NCBI RefSeq assembly: GCF_001638985.1
Contig: NW_017265143.1
Span: forward strand, 1,376,259-1,440,258
DNA from: Phycomyces blakesleeanus NRRL 1555(-)
Taxonomy: Eukaryota; Mucoromycota; Mucoromycetes; Mucorales; Phycomycetaceae
Length of the DNA stretch: 64,000 nucleotides
Direction: 5' to 3'
The translations under genes and the position numbers were made by a program. Positions 1-10,724 of this stretch are shown piece after piece (position 1 is the first letter of the stretch; each line of letters starts with the position of its first letter). The notes under the pieces were generated by a model that was given only the letters and a program-made list of their open reading frames with translations, was not told the origin of the DNA and searched no databases.

Positions 1-149
1 TGGAGTTTAAGAGGAAAATAAAACAAAGACGCCCTTGTTCATTATACATAAATAAATATATATACATAAATACATATATTCATAAATATATAGTGCCAAC
101 ATCATCCTTCAGTCTTAATTTAAAAACTTCTTTATCATTTATTAATAAC

Positions 150-898
150 ATGTCTACAATTGCAAAGACAACCCTTTTGGCATCACGCACCTTGACTCAT
201 TCAATGCGTGTTTATTCTACTGTTCCTGGTGTTAGTCAACGCAGTCTGACACAACGCGAAAAGGATGCTCTGGAGCCTATGATTCGTGTTGACCAAGCTG
301 GTGAAGTTGGAGCGTACTATATTTACAAGGGCCAGTTGGCAGTTCTTGGTCATGACAAGAAGTTGGGACCCATTCTGCATGAGATGTGGGAGCAAGAGAA
401 GCAACATCTCGAACGGTTTAACCACCTTATTGGCGAGCACCGTGTTCGACCCAGCTTGTTACGCCCTGTTTGGGAGGTTGCTGGATTTGCATTGGGTGCT
501 GCCACAGCTTTGATGGGAAAGGAGGCAGCTATGGCTTGCACAGAGGCAGTTGAGACAGTAATTGGAAATCATTATGATGATCAGTTACGGGAGCTATGGG
601 GATTCAAGGACCATAACCAACAATTAGTTGACCTCAGCAAGGTAAATTACTATGAACTTTTAGGGGTTGTAGAATTGTTGAATTGCAGACCAAGATTTTC
701 ATGACTAATATATATATATATATATTACTGCTTTATTTTGTTAAAATAAAGACTGTAGCCCAGTTCAGAGACGAAGAGCTTGAGCACCATGATATTGCTG
801 TTCAGCATGATGCTCGACAGGCACCGTTCCACAGTGTACTCAAAGCTGGAATTATGCAGGGCTGTAAAACTGCCATATGGGTGGCTGAGCGTGTCTAA
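150..898 (+). CDS. COQ7: 5-demethoxyubiquinone hydroxylase, mitochondrial (COQ7/CAT5)
   Basis: Exons 150-641 and 764-898 give 208 aa. The intron has GT at 642 and ends CAG at 763, restoring the family junction K-FRDEELEHHD. COQ7 is the di-iron monooxygenase that hydroxylates demethoxyubiquinone late in coenzyme Q synthesis, on the matrix side of the inner mitochondrial membrane. Visible iron ligands are the Glu of RVDQAGEVGAYY, ExxH in WEQEKQHLERF, the Glu of EAVETVIGNHYDD, and ExxH in DEELEHHD. The first ~24 residues (MSTIAKTTLLASRTL...) are basic and Ser/Thr-rich, as expected for a mitochondrial presequence. I chose ATG 150; the open frame extends upstream only through a GTG. Length fits the family (about 190-230 aa). 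Confidence 0.95.
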
Positions 899-1113
899 AC
901 AATCTAAACTATCACACTTCTAAATCACAAACATCAATTGCATTACCTTCCCCTACTCCGTATTCTACCACGCATAATTTGAAGAATAAAATATAGTATA
1001 AAGAAACCATAATCATGTGCGTATCGGGGTTCAGAACAGAGAGCACAGTCATGAATTGAGTTTAGCCAATAGCAACATAAACCCCATGTGATCCTAGTGC
1101 CTTCAAAAAACTG

Positions 1114-1119
1114 TATAAA
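1114..1119 (+). promoter_or_regulatory. TATA box of the SCP2 gene
   Basis: TATAAA lies 60 bp before the SCP2 ATG in an otherwise mixed-composition stretch, which is the usual placement for a TATA-driven fungal promoter. Confidence 0.5.
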
Positions 1120-1178
1120 GCTTTGCCCCTGTTGACGCGTTCTGTTCTTCATCTTACCTTTCATTCACTCTAATTAAT

Positions 1179-1661
1179 ATGTCCGATATCAAGACTGCCG
1201 GTTTCAAGAGCTCCGAAGTTTTCGCTTCCCTCAAGGAGGCCTTTGATGGCCAGACCGCCGATGCCAAGGCTAAGCTCATCAAGCAGGTCAACGGTATCTT
1301 TGAGTTTGTCATCAAGAATTCCGAGGGTAAGACCGAAACCTTTACCATTGACCTCAAGAAGGCTGGTTCGGTCCAGAAGGGTAAGGGTGCCGCAAAGCCC
1401 GATGCCACCCTCTCTCTCAATGATGCTGATTTCCTCGATTTGGCCAGCGGCAAGCTTAACGGTAAGAAGCCGATTCTTTTGTAGTCTGGAATTCTGTTTT
1501 TCTGTTATTTTCTCTTCTTCTTGTTTCTTAATATTGGGTTGTATTATACAGGTCAGAAGGCATTTATGAGCGGCAAGCTAAAGATCAAGGGCCAGATGAT
1601 GTTGGCTACCAAGTTGGACACCGTCTTCAAGCAGCTCGGTGGTGCCAAGTCCAAGTTGTAA
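1179..1661 (+). CDS. Single-domain sterol carrier protein 2 (SCP2), peroxisomal
   Basis: Exons 1179-1461 and 1552-1661 give 130 aa; the intron (GT 1462, CAG ending 1551) splits a Gly codon. The protein is one SCP2 fold: start MSDIKTAGFKSSEVF, core FEFVIKNSEGKTETFTIDLK, then DATLSLNDADFLDLASGKL and the end KIKGQMMLATKLDTVFKQL. SCP2 domains bind acyl-CoAs and lipids. The C-terminus is AKSKL, a canonical PTS1, so import into peroxisomes is expected. Unlike animal SCP-x there is no thiolase part. Codons are richer in C/G at third positions than neighbours, suggesting high expression; AATAAA signals at 1691 and 1714 follow the stop. Confidence 0.93.
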
Positions 1662-1987
1662 ATACCCTCTTCACCTTATACATAACAACAAATAAAAAAT
1701 ATATATTGCCCTTAATAAAGATTGACTGAGTCTGATATCCGCTGGTATATTTGGGTGATTCACCAAGTTAAAAAAAAGAAGTTGTACAAGATGGGGGATA
1801 GAACGTGAAAGATGAGAAACGCGGGGAAACATGATTACACACATTTATCCGGGGTTGAAACGTGATACTAAGAGAAGGTTGTTTATTTTTAATGAAAGCT
1901 GGAATAGTGAGATATTTTTGTAAAGAATAGGATACTAGAAGCATAGGTATATTGACTAGAAGCTGTTGGCCTCGAGTACAATTCAGG

Positions 1988-3919
1988 TTAACATTCTTCT
2001 TCAGCCGACCAAATCTTGACAGAATCAATTGCAAAGGCTCTTCTATTTCCTTTTCCCCATGTAGGTAGCCACTGGTTCCTGTTGTTCCAGAACGCATTTA
2101 CTGCATGTGGATCTCTGTTACTCCATGGCTTATGCGGCGCATCAGGGAAGAAACCATTGACGCCCCCGACAGCCAGATTGAGGATCTACATTGAAATGTT
2201 AATTACAAGGTTGTCTTTCTACCTACTATATTTATTTATTTTTGGTCTATTGATCATCTCACCAGATAGAACTCTTGATCAAAAGGAGCCCCGATGTCTC
2301 CTGAATCCCATGGATTCATGGACCATCTTGGGAAATTACCGCGCTCAAAGAATGGCTCGTCAAAGTCTACTTGTAAAATAGTCTTGTCATCAACATAGGT
2401 CCTTAAACCTTCTGCAGACCATTCCAAACCTATTAATAAGCCATAACAGTTATATATTAAATAAATGTATGGTGTATACATGAAAGGAGAGGCCGTAGTA
2501 TATACCATAAGTATGAAATCGGTCTGCAAATGTCTCGTCTTCCGAAAGTATGGCTTCCGCGTGAGTCATGGAAGCCTTGTTGAGATCATAGCTAGGTCCC
2601 CAGTGAAGAGTGGATCCAATGTTGGAGATATTTCCATGAGAGTAGTACTGGTTACCTCGAGATTCCATCTACAGACAAAAAAGATTATATTTGTACCAAG
2701 GCTTTGATCCATTTTTGGACTGAGTAGACTTACAATGTCAATTTCGCCTAAAATAGTCAAAGCACCCCAGTCCCCAATCCATAGTGTCAGTAATATATAG
2801 GTATAGCAATTCAGACTTACCACTTGCAGGCCATGTTCCATAGGATGCGTACTTTGGCATCATCCAAATCGCAGGCCTAAGAAGCAGGTAAAAAAGGCAC
2901 ACATTTCCACGTGAGATTTCCTGTGTGACGTATAATGACTTACCATAGCCAATCTCCTCTGGGTAATCTTGCCCTGACTTCGACCTTGCCGTACCGAATA
3001 GCGACAGACTCGAGTGTACGAATACGTGCTGATCTAATTGGATTGATATAATTTCCTCCAGAAACTGCTCCAGACATTCTCTCACAGCCTAAGTAGAGGG
3101 GAAAATATTAGTAAATTTTCATCAAGTATTTGTTCGGAAGTTTAGTTTAGTTTAATTTAGTTTTCTTACTGACCATAATTGGAATTGTCTATCATTCAAC
3201 CGTTAATGTATATATAAAGAAGCACACATATACATAACAGTAAGTACACGGATATATTTGAGCCCTTCATATTCCTGTCTACTAAATCTTACCTGTGCAG
3301 CTCGTGAAACGATCCCCTGACCTTTCTCTAATAAGTATTCAAGATACTCTTCAGCAAGCCACTTACCACAAGCTAACTTTTCCATTATCCTTCATAGCTT
3401 CTTCGCCCATAAATTCCGATGTAAATGTAGGGTGAAGATACAAAACACCATCACGCACATAACTGTTGCTTCTGTTATTTGTATACCTATCATTAAAAGT
3501 GATTGAGTAAAGTGTCCTTTTAGTACAACATATTTCTTATTTTCGTACCACTGGAATTCCCAGTTACCACCTGATAAACATCAATCAATAAACTACACAT
3601 CAGAAAATTCACAGGTCAAACAAAATACTACCTCCAGCCAGAGTGGTTTCGTGCTGTATAAAAATAAATGGCCATTTGTTTAATTTTATTTATTTATTAT
3701 TTTTAATCAGCAAGAACCAACTTGTCTTTAAGGACATTTTTTTACCTGCCACTTGGAAAGATCAAACTGATTAAACTGGTCTTCGAACACAAGACAGTGC
3801 TCTTTTCTTTCATATTGAGCTGTCATTCTCTGCACTGCGTCTGCTTTGAGCTCAAATCCAAAGGCAGACTGGAAAAGGAGTGCAAATGCACCGATTGAAC
3901 TCCATGAAATAGGACACAT
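1988..3919 (-). CDS. Secreted GH16 beta-1,3-glucanase-like glycoside hydrolase
   Basis: Twelve exons on the minus strand: 3919-3746, 3653-3632, 3570-3549, 3486-3367, 3321-3293, 3188-3174, 3088-2944, 2876-2821, 2747-2734, 2668-2506, 2429-2263, 2185-1988; 374 aa with phases agreeing throughout. A signal peptide (MCPISWSSIGAFALLFQSAFG) starts it. GH16 hallmarks are YGKVEVRARLPRGDWLWPAIWM, YGTWPASGEIDIMES, STLHWGPSYD and NLAVGGVNGFF. The catalytic motif GEIDIMES puts the nucleophile near E196, the assisting D near D198 and the acid/base near E201. The lineage resembles laminarinase/GNBP-type GH16, acting on beta-1,3-glucan outside the cell. The exact acceptor of the 29-nt exon (AAAG) is weak but is the only one that keeps the family sequence in frame. 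Confidence 0.88.
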
Positions 3920-3970
3920 AGCTAAACAAAGAGTGAGGTTTGAAGGTATTCGACCTTATTTATCGGAAAC

Positions 3971-3977
3971 CTTTATA
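3971..3977 (-). promoter_or_regulatory. TATA box of the GH16 gene
   Basis: TATAAAG on the minus strand, 52 bp before the GH16 ATG. Confidence 0.4.
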
Positions 3978-4164
3978 GATCTGAGCTTTCATTCCACTGT
4001 GACAGCAGACGAAATCAAAAGTTCATATTGACAAGATCATCTTTTCTTTTCTCTCTCTCTCTCTCATCCACACAAACACTATATATATATCCATATTACC
4101 ATTGTCACTTTGTCTTTTTTTTATTTATTTACTTTTAACTAATAATAAGTAATATTGACAATAT

Positions 4165-4174
<10 letters not shown>

Positions 4175-4226
<52 letters not shown>
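4175..4226 (+). repeat. (ACT)n microsatellite
   Basis: About 17 near-perfect ACT/CTA units in the spacer between the divergent GH16 and tail-anchored genes. An open frame through it (poly-Leu) is a repeat artefact. The rest of 3920-4579 shows no gene. Confidence 0.9.
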
Positions 4227-4579
4227 GTAATAATATTACTACTGTCATTATTACATGGTCACCTTGAGAAGGCTTTCTGGTTTTCACCAACTGATAGATT
4301 GGCTTTGTTTAATAAGGACACAAATAAATTAACACAGGTAATAAAAATAATAATTAAAAGAGAAAAAAATATAAATCCAGGTCATGAATTTTTGATTCAC
4401 AAGCTAACTCAGGCCAAGCTTCCATTTTAGGTAACTCCTGCTTCGCTGCTCCTTTACTTTGGATTTTCTTTTGCTTTATTCTTGTTCTTTCTTTATAGAC
4501 ACACAGGTTTCTTTCTATTCCAAACCACATAGTTATCTCTACTCATTATTTACTATATATATAAGCTTATTGAATTAAA

Positions 4580-5287
4580 ATGGTAATGGCGCAACAAACT
4601 ACTCATCTTTACACACCTGATACATCAACTTTGCGTCAGAGAGGAAAGACCACCCTTACCGACCATGACGACGATTTTGAGGAGGCGCCATTCGAGAGTA
4701 CAGCTGACATCTCCAAGCTAGTTCCAACTTCCCTACGAAGCCGCAGCGATAGTATGGGAAGCAGTGACAGCAGCGATTTTTTGCATGTTGACATTCATCC
4801 GGATGACCCATTGCGACAGGCAATCGAAACTCTACGCACTGAAGAGCTACCCCGTTACGAGTCCGGGGAAATAAACAAGGACAGATTTATAGACCTTGCA
4901 CAAGCCGCATTGGAAGAGGCTACAGTCGAAGAAGACAAAAAGGGTGTTATTCAGGAAGTTGTTGAAACATTGCTTGCACAAACAGGTGCTCCACTTGTCG
5001 CCGAGGCAATTTCAGAGCAGCTTCGAAGCCAAGAAGTTATTGAGCAATTGGCAGAGAGTCATGAAGAGGAAAGGCAACGGCAAAACTCATCACCCGTTCA
5101 CGCACCCGAAATTCTCAAGGAGCCTGAGACAGACGAATTGTCCTCAAAGAAGATGAATGACGAAGCTAGGAAAACAGTGGTAGCTGCACCCGAAAGAATG
5201 GTATCAGAGTATCTCTGGCGACTGTTCCGAGTACTTCTCTTAGCGAGTATTGTAGGATTAGTTTATCATTTTATGCGTGATCTTTAA
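4580..5287 (+). CDS. Tail-anchored acidic protein of unknown function
   Basis: Single exon, 235 aa, ATG at 4580 (a second in-frame ATG lies two codons on). Residues 1-80 are polar and Ser/Asp-rich, likely disordered (SLRSRSDSMGSSDSSDF). Residues ~80-180 are predicted helical (PDDPLRQAIETLRTEELPRY, then an acidic helix-rich stretch ending ESHEEERQRQ). The last ~25 residues contain one hydrophobic segment (YLWRLFRVLLLASIVGLVYH) followed by FMRDL, the arrangement of a C-tail-anchored membrane protein facing the cytosol. I do not recognise the family. Coding quality is clear from the long frame and mixed composition. It converges on the next gene, with 378 bp between stops. Confidence 0.8.
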   Translation: MVMAQQTTHLYTPDTSTLRQRGKTTLTDHDDDFEEAPFESTADISKLVPTSLRSRSDSMGSSDSSDFLHVDIHPDDPLRQAIETLRTEELPRYESGEINKDRFIDLAQAALEEATVEEDKKGVIQEVVETLLAQTGAPLVAEAISEQLRSQEVIEQLAESHEEERQRQNSSPVHAPEILKEPETDELSSKKMNDEARKTVVAAPERMVSEYLWRLFRVLLLASIVGLVYHFMRDL

Positions 5288-5665
5288 GCTGACTTGTCTT
5301 TTGTAAATATCCACATTTTTCTTACATAAACCCCCCACAAACTCCCTTTACTCAATTTCATCCAAGAAGCTCAAAATCTGTCATATATATCTAAATTAAT
5401 CTCAATAATATTTTGAAGACAACCATCATCAGCTTTCTGCAAGAAATTACTTTACACAACACCAGTGTGAGGATCGACATGACGAAGCATCTGTAACCAT
5501 GTCGCACAAAACCCTCCACTTGAAATAAGCAAAATTGTTCTAGCACATATTAAATATAGTATAGTCTTGGCTTGGCTTTAAATCCAAGAAGAAGAAAAAA
5601 AAAGTATAATATATATATATATAAGAAGTTCTATTCAGTTGTATGATTGATTTAAAATATTGTAT
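5288..5665. other. Convergent 3' spacer
   Basis: Spacer between the 3' ends of two convergent genes. AT-rich with a short (TA)n run near 5609; no gene seen. Confidence 0.6.
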
Positions 5666-6673
5666 TTAGCCATGTCTCTTGCGACGGCGAAGAGTCTTTT
5701 TTCTTGTCTCTTCTTCATCTGTCCATTCTTCCCAATCGTCATCGTTAGATCCCATAGAATCCTGTTGTTGGCTAGTTTCTGAGAACGAAGATCTGGCGGT
5801 CATTGTTCTAGGGAGTCTTCGAGGAGAGAGAGCGTAAGGTATATGGCGCCATGAGTCTGAACTGAAGCTAGAACGTTTTCCCCTTCTACCATGCATCTTA
5901 CGACATTCTTCGCGCTCACCAGTGCCGAAATGGTTTTGCTTCGGTAATATCTCTTCAGGAATGACTGGGAATGAATCAACGGTATTGGCAGGATAAGCGT
6001 ATCGACCATCGCGACTGCTTGCACTAAAACTAGCGTTTGTACTTAAACTCGTACTGCTACTCAGAGCTGTGCTCTGGGGGTTGGCTTCATCCTCAGTATC
6101 AAACATTTCGGGTACAATTCCGGATCCGCTAGCTTGACTATTATTATAGTCTTGTTTCTGGTCAGGTTGAGATTGAGCTTGAGGTTGAGCTTCATCGGGA
6201 TAATAAACTGTCTGATCCTTCTTGGATTGGGAATTATCTGATCCCCAGGTTGCTGCCACCACTGCGGAAGCCAATGCCTCGGATAGGAATCCGCCACACA
6301 GACCAATAAATAATCCACACACAACAGCACCCACTGCGTACAATATAATTGGAAATAACAGGCTGGCTCCCTGAAAAAAGTAATTGAGAGGCCTCATAAT
6401 CATAGTGTGCCACAGTGCACTCGCCAACAAGAACGAGTAACGGAAAGGTATGGTAACTACAGAGTATGTAATCGAGAACATGGACCGTATGAGGCTGTAT
6501 ATCATTGAGAATGCACCAAAGACGAAACTAATTATTGCAGATCTTTGGGATTCTATTGTTTCTGAGGCCATCGCTGTAATGTTGTCATCGCAAGAGACGG
6601 GTAGGATGGTACACAGAATGAGAAGAGCAATGAGTGCGGCCAGCGCATAATGAGAGAGATAATGACTTGTCAT
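5666..6673 (-). CDS. Signal-peptide/transmembrane protein of unknown function with disordered tail
   Basis: Single exon, 335 aa from ATG at 6673 (the open frame runs 11 codons further upstream only via TTG). The N-terminus MTSHYLSHYALAALIALLIL then CTILPVSCDD is a signal peptide or first membrane span. Two or three further hydrophobic segments follow to about residue 150 (FVFGAFSMIYSLIRSMFSIT; LLFPIILYAVGAVVCGLFIG). The remaining ~185 residues are polar, Gln/Ser-rich and probably disordered, with an acidic patch (DDDWEEWTDEEE) and a basic end (KKTLRRRKRHG). I do not recognise the family; an ER or Golgi membrane protein with a cytosolic tail is an inference from topology alone. Confidence 0.78.
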   Translation of the reverse strand: MTSHYLSHYALAALIALLILCTILPVSCDDNITAMASETIESQRSAIISFVFGAFSMIYSLIRSMFSITYSVVTIPFRYSFLLASALWHTMIMRPLNYFFQGASLLFPIILYAVGAVVCGLFIGLCGGFLSEALASAVVAATWGSDNSQSKKDQTVYYPDEAQPQAQSQPDQKQDYNNSQASGSGIVPEMFDTEDEANPQSTALSSSTSLSTNASFSASSRDGRYAYPANTVDSFPVIPEEILPKQNHFGTGEREECRKMHGRRGKRSSFSSDSWRHIPYALSPRRLPRTMTARSSFSETSQQQDSMGSNDDDWEEWTDEEETRKKTLRRRKRHG

Positions 6674-8680
6674 GATGTTTGAAAGAAATGGTTGAAATGC
6701 TTTCAATTCTTAACTGAACTCTTTTCTTTATTGCTTTTGCAAGATAATAGCGGTGGTATCACCCACGTGTCGCTGGGGGGCATGTGAAAAAAAATATCAA
6801 AAAGAAAGCATCTGCCCTTTACTGTTTTTAATATAAATGATGTCTGTGAGTTAATTATTTAGTCGCCGGTACAATAACCCATACATGTCTACTCCATATC
6901 ACTTACTTTCATACTTCATTATCATCATAATTTTCGGCTAGTTTAAATGTTTTTTGATATATATTACTAATGAATTTGTATTTAAGTGGACATTTTATAT
7001 AGCCTTTCTGGAATATGTATCAACTATTTTAAAAAATGGTATTATCAAATAAAGAGGTATGTTATACTTTGTTTTAATTAGCGTTCTTGATTATTGGTGC
7101 GGGTATTCTTTGTATTATGACACCGTATTTTATTTGGATGCTTATTCTTCTTTCATGTGTGTTTTTTACCCGTTTAAAACTGGTTTGAGTAAAATACTAA
7201 TTCACTTAACATCATCGACATGTGCTAGCATGCGAAAAGTACGTGCACTACAAAACTACAAGGCTAATTTTAAGCACATGGATACCTTTGTCTGTATAAA
7301 CATATATCGTATATATGTATATTTCTTTGTATAAAACATCAAGCGTTGTGTAAACGAAAAGAGAAAATTAAGGAATGTAAATAAATACATAAAGGATATT
7401 TGGGACTAACATAAAGGAGCTAATTGAATATATTGGTCCATTACTTTATTACCGTTACTTTCTTTACTATACGATTCGTTTTACATTAGGATATTGGATA
7501 ATTTCTTCTTCTCACAGCTATTCTGTAATTAATACGATAAAACAAACTGGGTTCTTAAAGTTCAATGGCGTGATTGAACGTTTTTAAGTATGTAGTATAT
7601 TAAAGAATATTTCGGTATATGCGTGTGTTCTTCTTAATATCATCCTATATATATATATTAAAGAATAAATATAAAGAATAGTAATAATGACTATGAAAGT
7701 AAAAACACGAACTGTGGAATTTTGTCCCTCAGTATCCAAAGTACCGGACCAGTTTAGTTAGATATATTTGCCCGAACCGATCGCACGGAATACATATTGT
7801 AACACATATGTATGTGTAAACTTATATTCCAAGTGTTAAAGTTATATGTTTTATGCACAACCAAGATACGTCTTTTTTGTTGTATTATATCAACAGCCAA
7901 GAACACAACAAATATTCAGCCCCTATGCAATATCCTTATGTAGAAAACAATACGTGAAGATTATTTCCTGTTTTGTTTATTAGTGTTACTTATTGCTTAA
8001 AAGTTTAGACTTTGCCAACTTTATCAATTTCAAAAATAGCAGACTCGATAAGCCATGAAACGCCCAACGTGAATACAAAGCCTTGTACATGTGGCTTAAT
8101 TTATTGCTCAATTACTGATAATGATATACAAGTAACAATTGTTGCTTTAGAGAAAGTAAAAGCTATTTGTACAAAATAAAGCAATACTAGTAGGTACGAG
8201 ACGTTTTGAAAGCTTATCCTATTGTTTATGGCAGAATCTGGCAGCTAAAATATCTGTTTTTTTTATATATATATTTTAATTTGGAAATATTATTTATTAA
8301 GATATTTTCCGCATCTATTCACTAAAGTACATTGGCTAGTAAAAGGTTTATTGTATACACCAAAAGTATTCTGCACAAGATCTGTTTATGACGTGTTTTG
8401 CCGGCTTATACATATAGAGGTATTGTGACAGCTTGGAAATTAAAATATAAAAAGACTTGAAAAACAGAAAATGGTTTTACACCTTTCTTTTGATAAATAA
8501 TAAGAATAATAAACGATCATGTCTGGTAATCTAAATTTATTTTTAAATGGGAATCTCGACTGACTCTTATACTCATGTACGGATTTTTTTTTACTTGATT
8601 ATAAAGGGAGAACATGCAAGTGTTTCTTTAAAGTCGATACAATTCAAATAGAGTGTTACTGATAATGATATATATTTAAA
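6674..8680. other. AT-rich intergenic region, no gene seen
   Basis: Two kilobases of AT-rich DNA. Open frames here (for example 7059-7334) are short, hydrophobic-biased by composition and lack recognisable domains. Confidence 0.5.
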
Positions 8681-8681
8681 G

Positions 8682-10724
8682 TACCATTAACTATCACTAA
8701 AGTTAATGAGTCCAAAAACTTTAGCTTCGGATCATCTTGCAATATTGAAGATTGGAATTCAGTAGCTAATGGGACTATTTATGAAAGCAACAACATGAAT
8801 TGTGGGAATATTGGATGGTAAGAAAAGTATAATACCCGGTTTTAGTATTAACTTAATTCTAACATATTTCACATTTGGCTTTACCAGGGGTTTAAAGGAA
8901 AGAAAGCTGCTTTAAAGTTAGAATGCTTTACGGTAAATACTTACTTGATGATTATAGATCAAGAAAGGCGTAAATCCTAACAATGTAAGTAAACCCCTTT
9001 AAAGCTCTGACGCTTATAAAAGAAGTGTAAAATATTAATTATCAAAGACATTCCAGGAATACGTTTCACTGGAGTTTCCGGAGATAGAATATACTTACAA
9101 ACGCTCTTATAACGATTCCGATGACACACTTGTGTACCCTACAACATCTGTTTATATAACCATCTTACTATATTACGATTCATACAGTTACAATCATTAT
9201 AGGCATACAGAAAAGACCCTGGTAAAAAAAGGAGGTAAATATAATTTTATTGAGCAATGATAACATTAAAATCTTACTTATTTTTGTCGCTGATGGAAAG
9301 TATTTCGCCACAGAATAACTGCTGGTAAGTCTTGATTGCTAATGTTAATTGAAAGAAGAAGCGTTAATTTTTTGGTCTAATTAGACAATCGTGGCTTTAA
9401 AATACCGAAGTTTTGTCTACTGAATAAAATCGCACCCGGAAAAATCTCGTCACGATGTATCATTGATATCCATATTATTCCTGAGCTGGAGGATGATTTG
9501 ATAGAGAGTACTAAGAATCTTCTGGTGCCAGCAGAACATAAACTCAAAAATTACATTGGCTCCAACAAACTTCACGACATTGTTATTCATGTCACTGAAA
9601 GCAAGGACTCTAAAAAATGTAATACATGTGTATATACAGCTGTTATAAGCAATACACATACACTAATTAAAGTATCGTATATACAGCTTTTGAAAGTGAT
9701 TTAAAGAAAGACTTTTACGGACACAAGGTTATACTGGCTGCTGAATCTTTATTTTTTGAAGACATGTTCACCTGCAATATTGGACCCAAGACTAAAAAAG
9801 AAATTACTATTCATGAGATGAATCCAGATATTTTCGAGCAGATCCTGGGCTATATTTATTCTCACAAACTGACCATTGCTGATATTGATAATGCAAAAGA
9901 ACTTGTTCTTCGTGGAGATTATTTGCAAATCCCGGCTATTATCGAGCAAGCAAAAGAATACATTTATGATGTCTTATCTGTAAATATATTGTGGGATACA
10001 TGGAAATGGTCAGGTAAGGATAATAGCATATTATAAAGACCAAGATAAAGTTTTTTCTTTTTAAAAAAGATGGTACTTATAATACGATGTTATGTTATGT
10101 AACCTTGTATTTTAGAAATTAACCATTGTAATGAGATTAATGAAGTATGCAAAATGTACTTTTCCAACAACATCGAAGCTTCATTCCTGGATCCGGCATG
10201 GGAAAATGCATACTATCCAACTACTCTAAAAGCCCTTTCAGTTAAAAACATTCAAGGAACCTTTTCTGAAGCAAGTTTTTATCATGCTGCGGTTAAATGG
10301 AGAAAGGAAATCTCGACAGCTGATATGGATGGTAGGATTTTTTTAATGTATATATTTACGACTGTGTGTGCGTGTGTTAGAGAGAGTTTAACTGAATATA
10401 TTATTTATTTTATAAACTAAAATAGAAGCAGAGACGAAATATTTAAATGAACACTTTTCTTTGATGCTTCAAAATATACGATTTGGACAGCTTGACTTTG
10501 TATTCCTGGCAGACACTGTACAGAACGAACCGTTGGTTATGTCTTCGAATATAATCGATAAACTGGTGAGGACTGTGCTAAATACTTTAAATATATAACC
10601 TCCCTCACAATTACATATTTTACGACCACTTTTTTTTTAGCTGTTGGAAGCGTACAGATACAAAGCCTCAAAAAGCGAATCCAAAACGTTGTGGTCTCGA
10701 TGTCACTCTCGTGCACAGCCTTAA
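8682..10724 (+). CDS. MATH-BTB/POZ-BACK-like protein, 5' end unresolved
   Basis: From 9057 a continuous model can be built: exons 9057-9234, 9301-9324, 9385-9618, 9687-10013, 10116-10331, 10426-10565, 10641-10724, all GT/AG and in phase. It reads a MATH-like end (EYVSLEFPEIEYTY ... DNRGFKIPKFCLLNKI), then a BTB/POZ domain (NKLHDIVIHVTESKDSKKSF; YGHKVILAAESLFFEDMF; ILGYIYSHKLTIADIDNAKE) and a BACK-like helical region (ASFYHAAVKWRKEI; FGQLDFVFLADTVQNEPLVM). MATH-BTB proteins are usually substrate adaptors of CUL3 ubiquitin ligases. Upstream, 8682-8817 reads further MATH-like residues (NFSFGSSCNIEDWNSVANGT), but linking it to 8888-8991 needs two reading-frame changes. So the gene is either mis-spliced by me or broken at its 5' end; no start codon is assigned. 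Confidence 0.65.

Noticed and set aside
4155..4430. Poly-Leu ORF
   Set aside because: Translation of the (ACT)n microsatellite.
8891..8991. Direct in-frame splice of the upstream MATH piece (donor 8818) to acceptor 8887
   Set aside because: Gives an in-frame TAA within ten codons; recorded as an unresolved frame conflict rather than a gene model.
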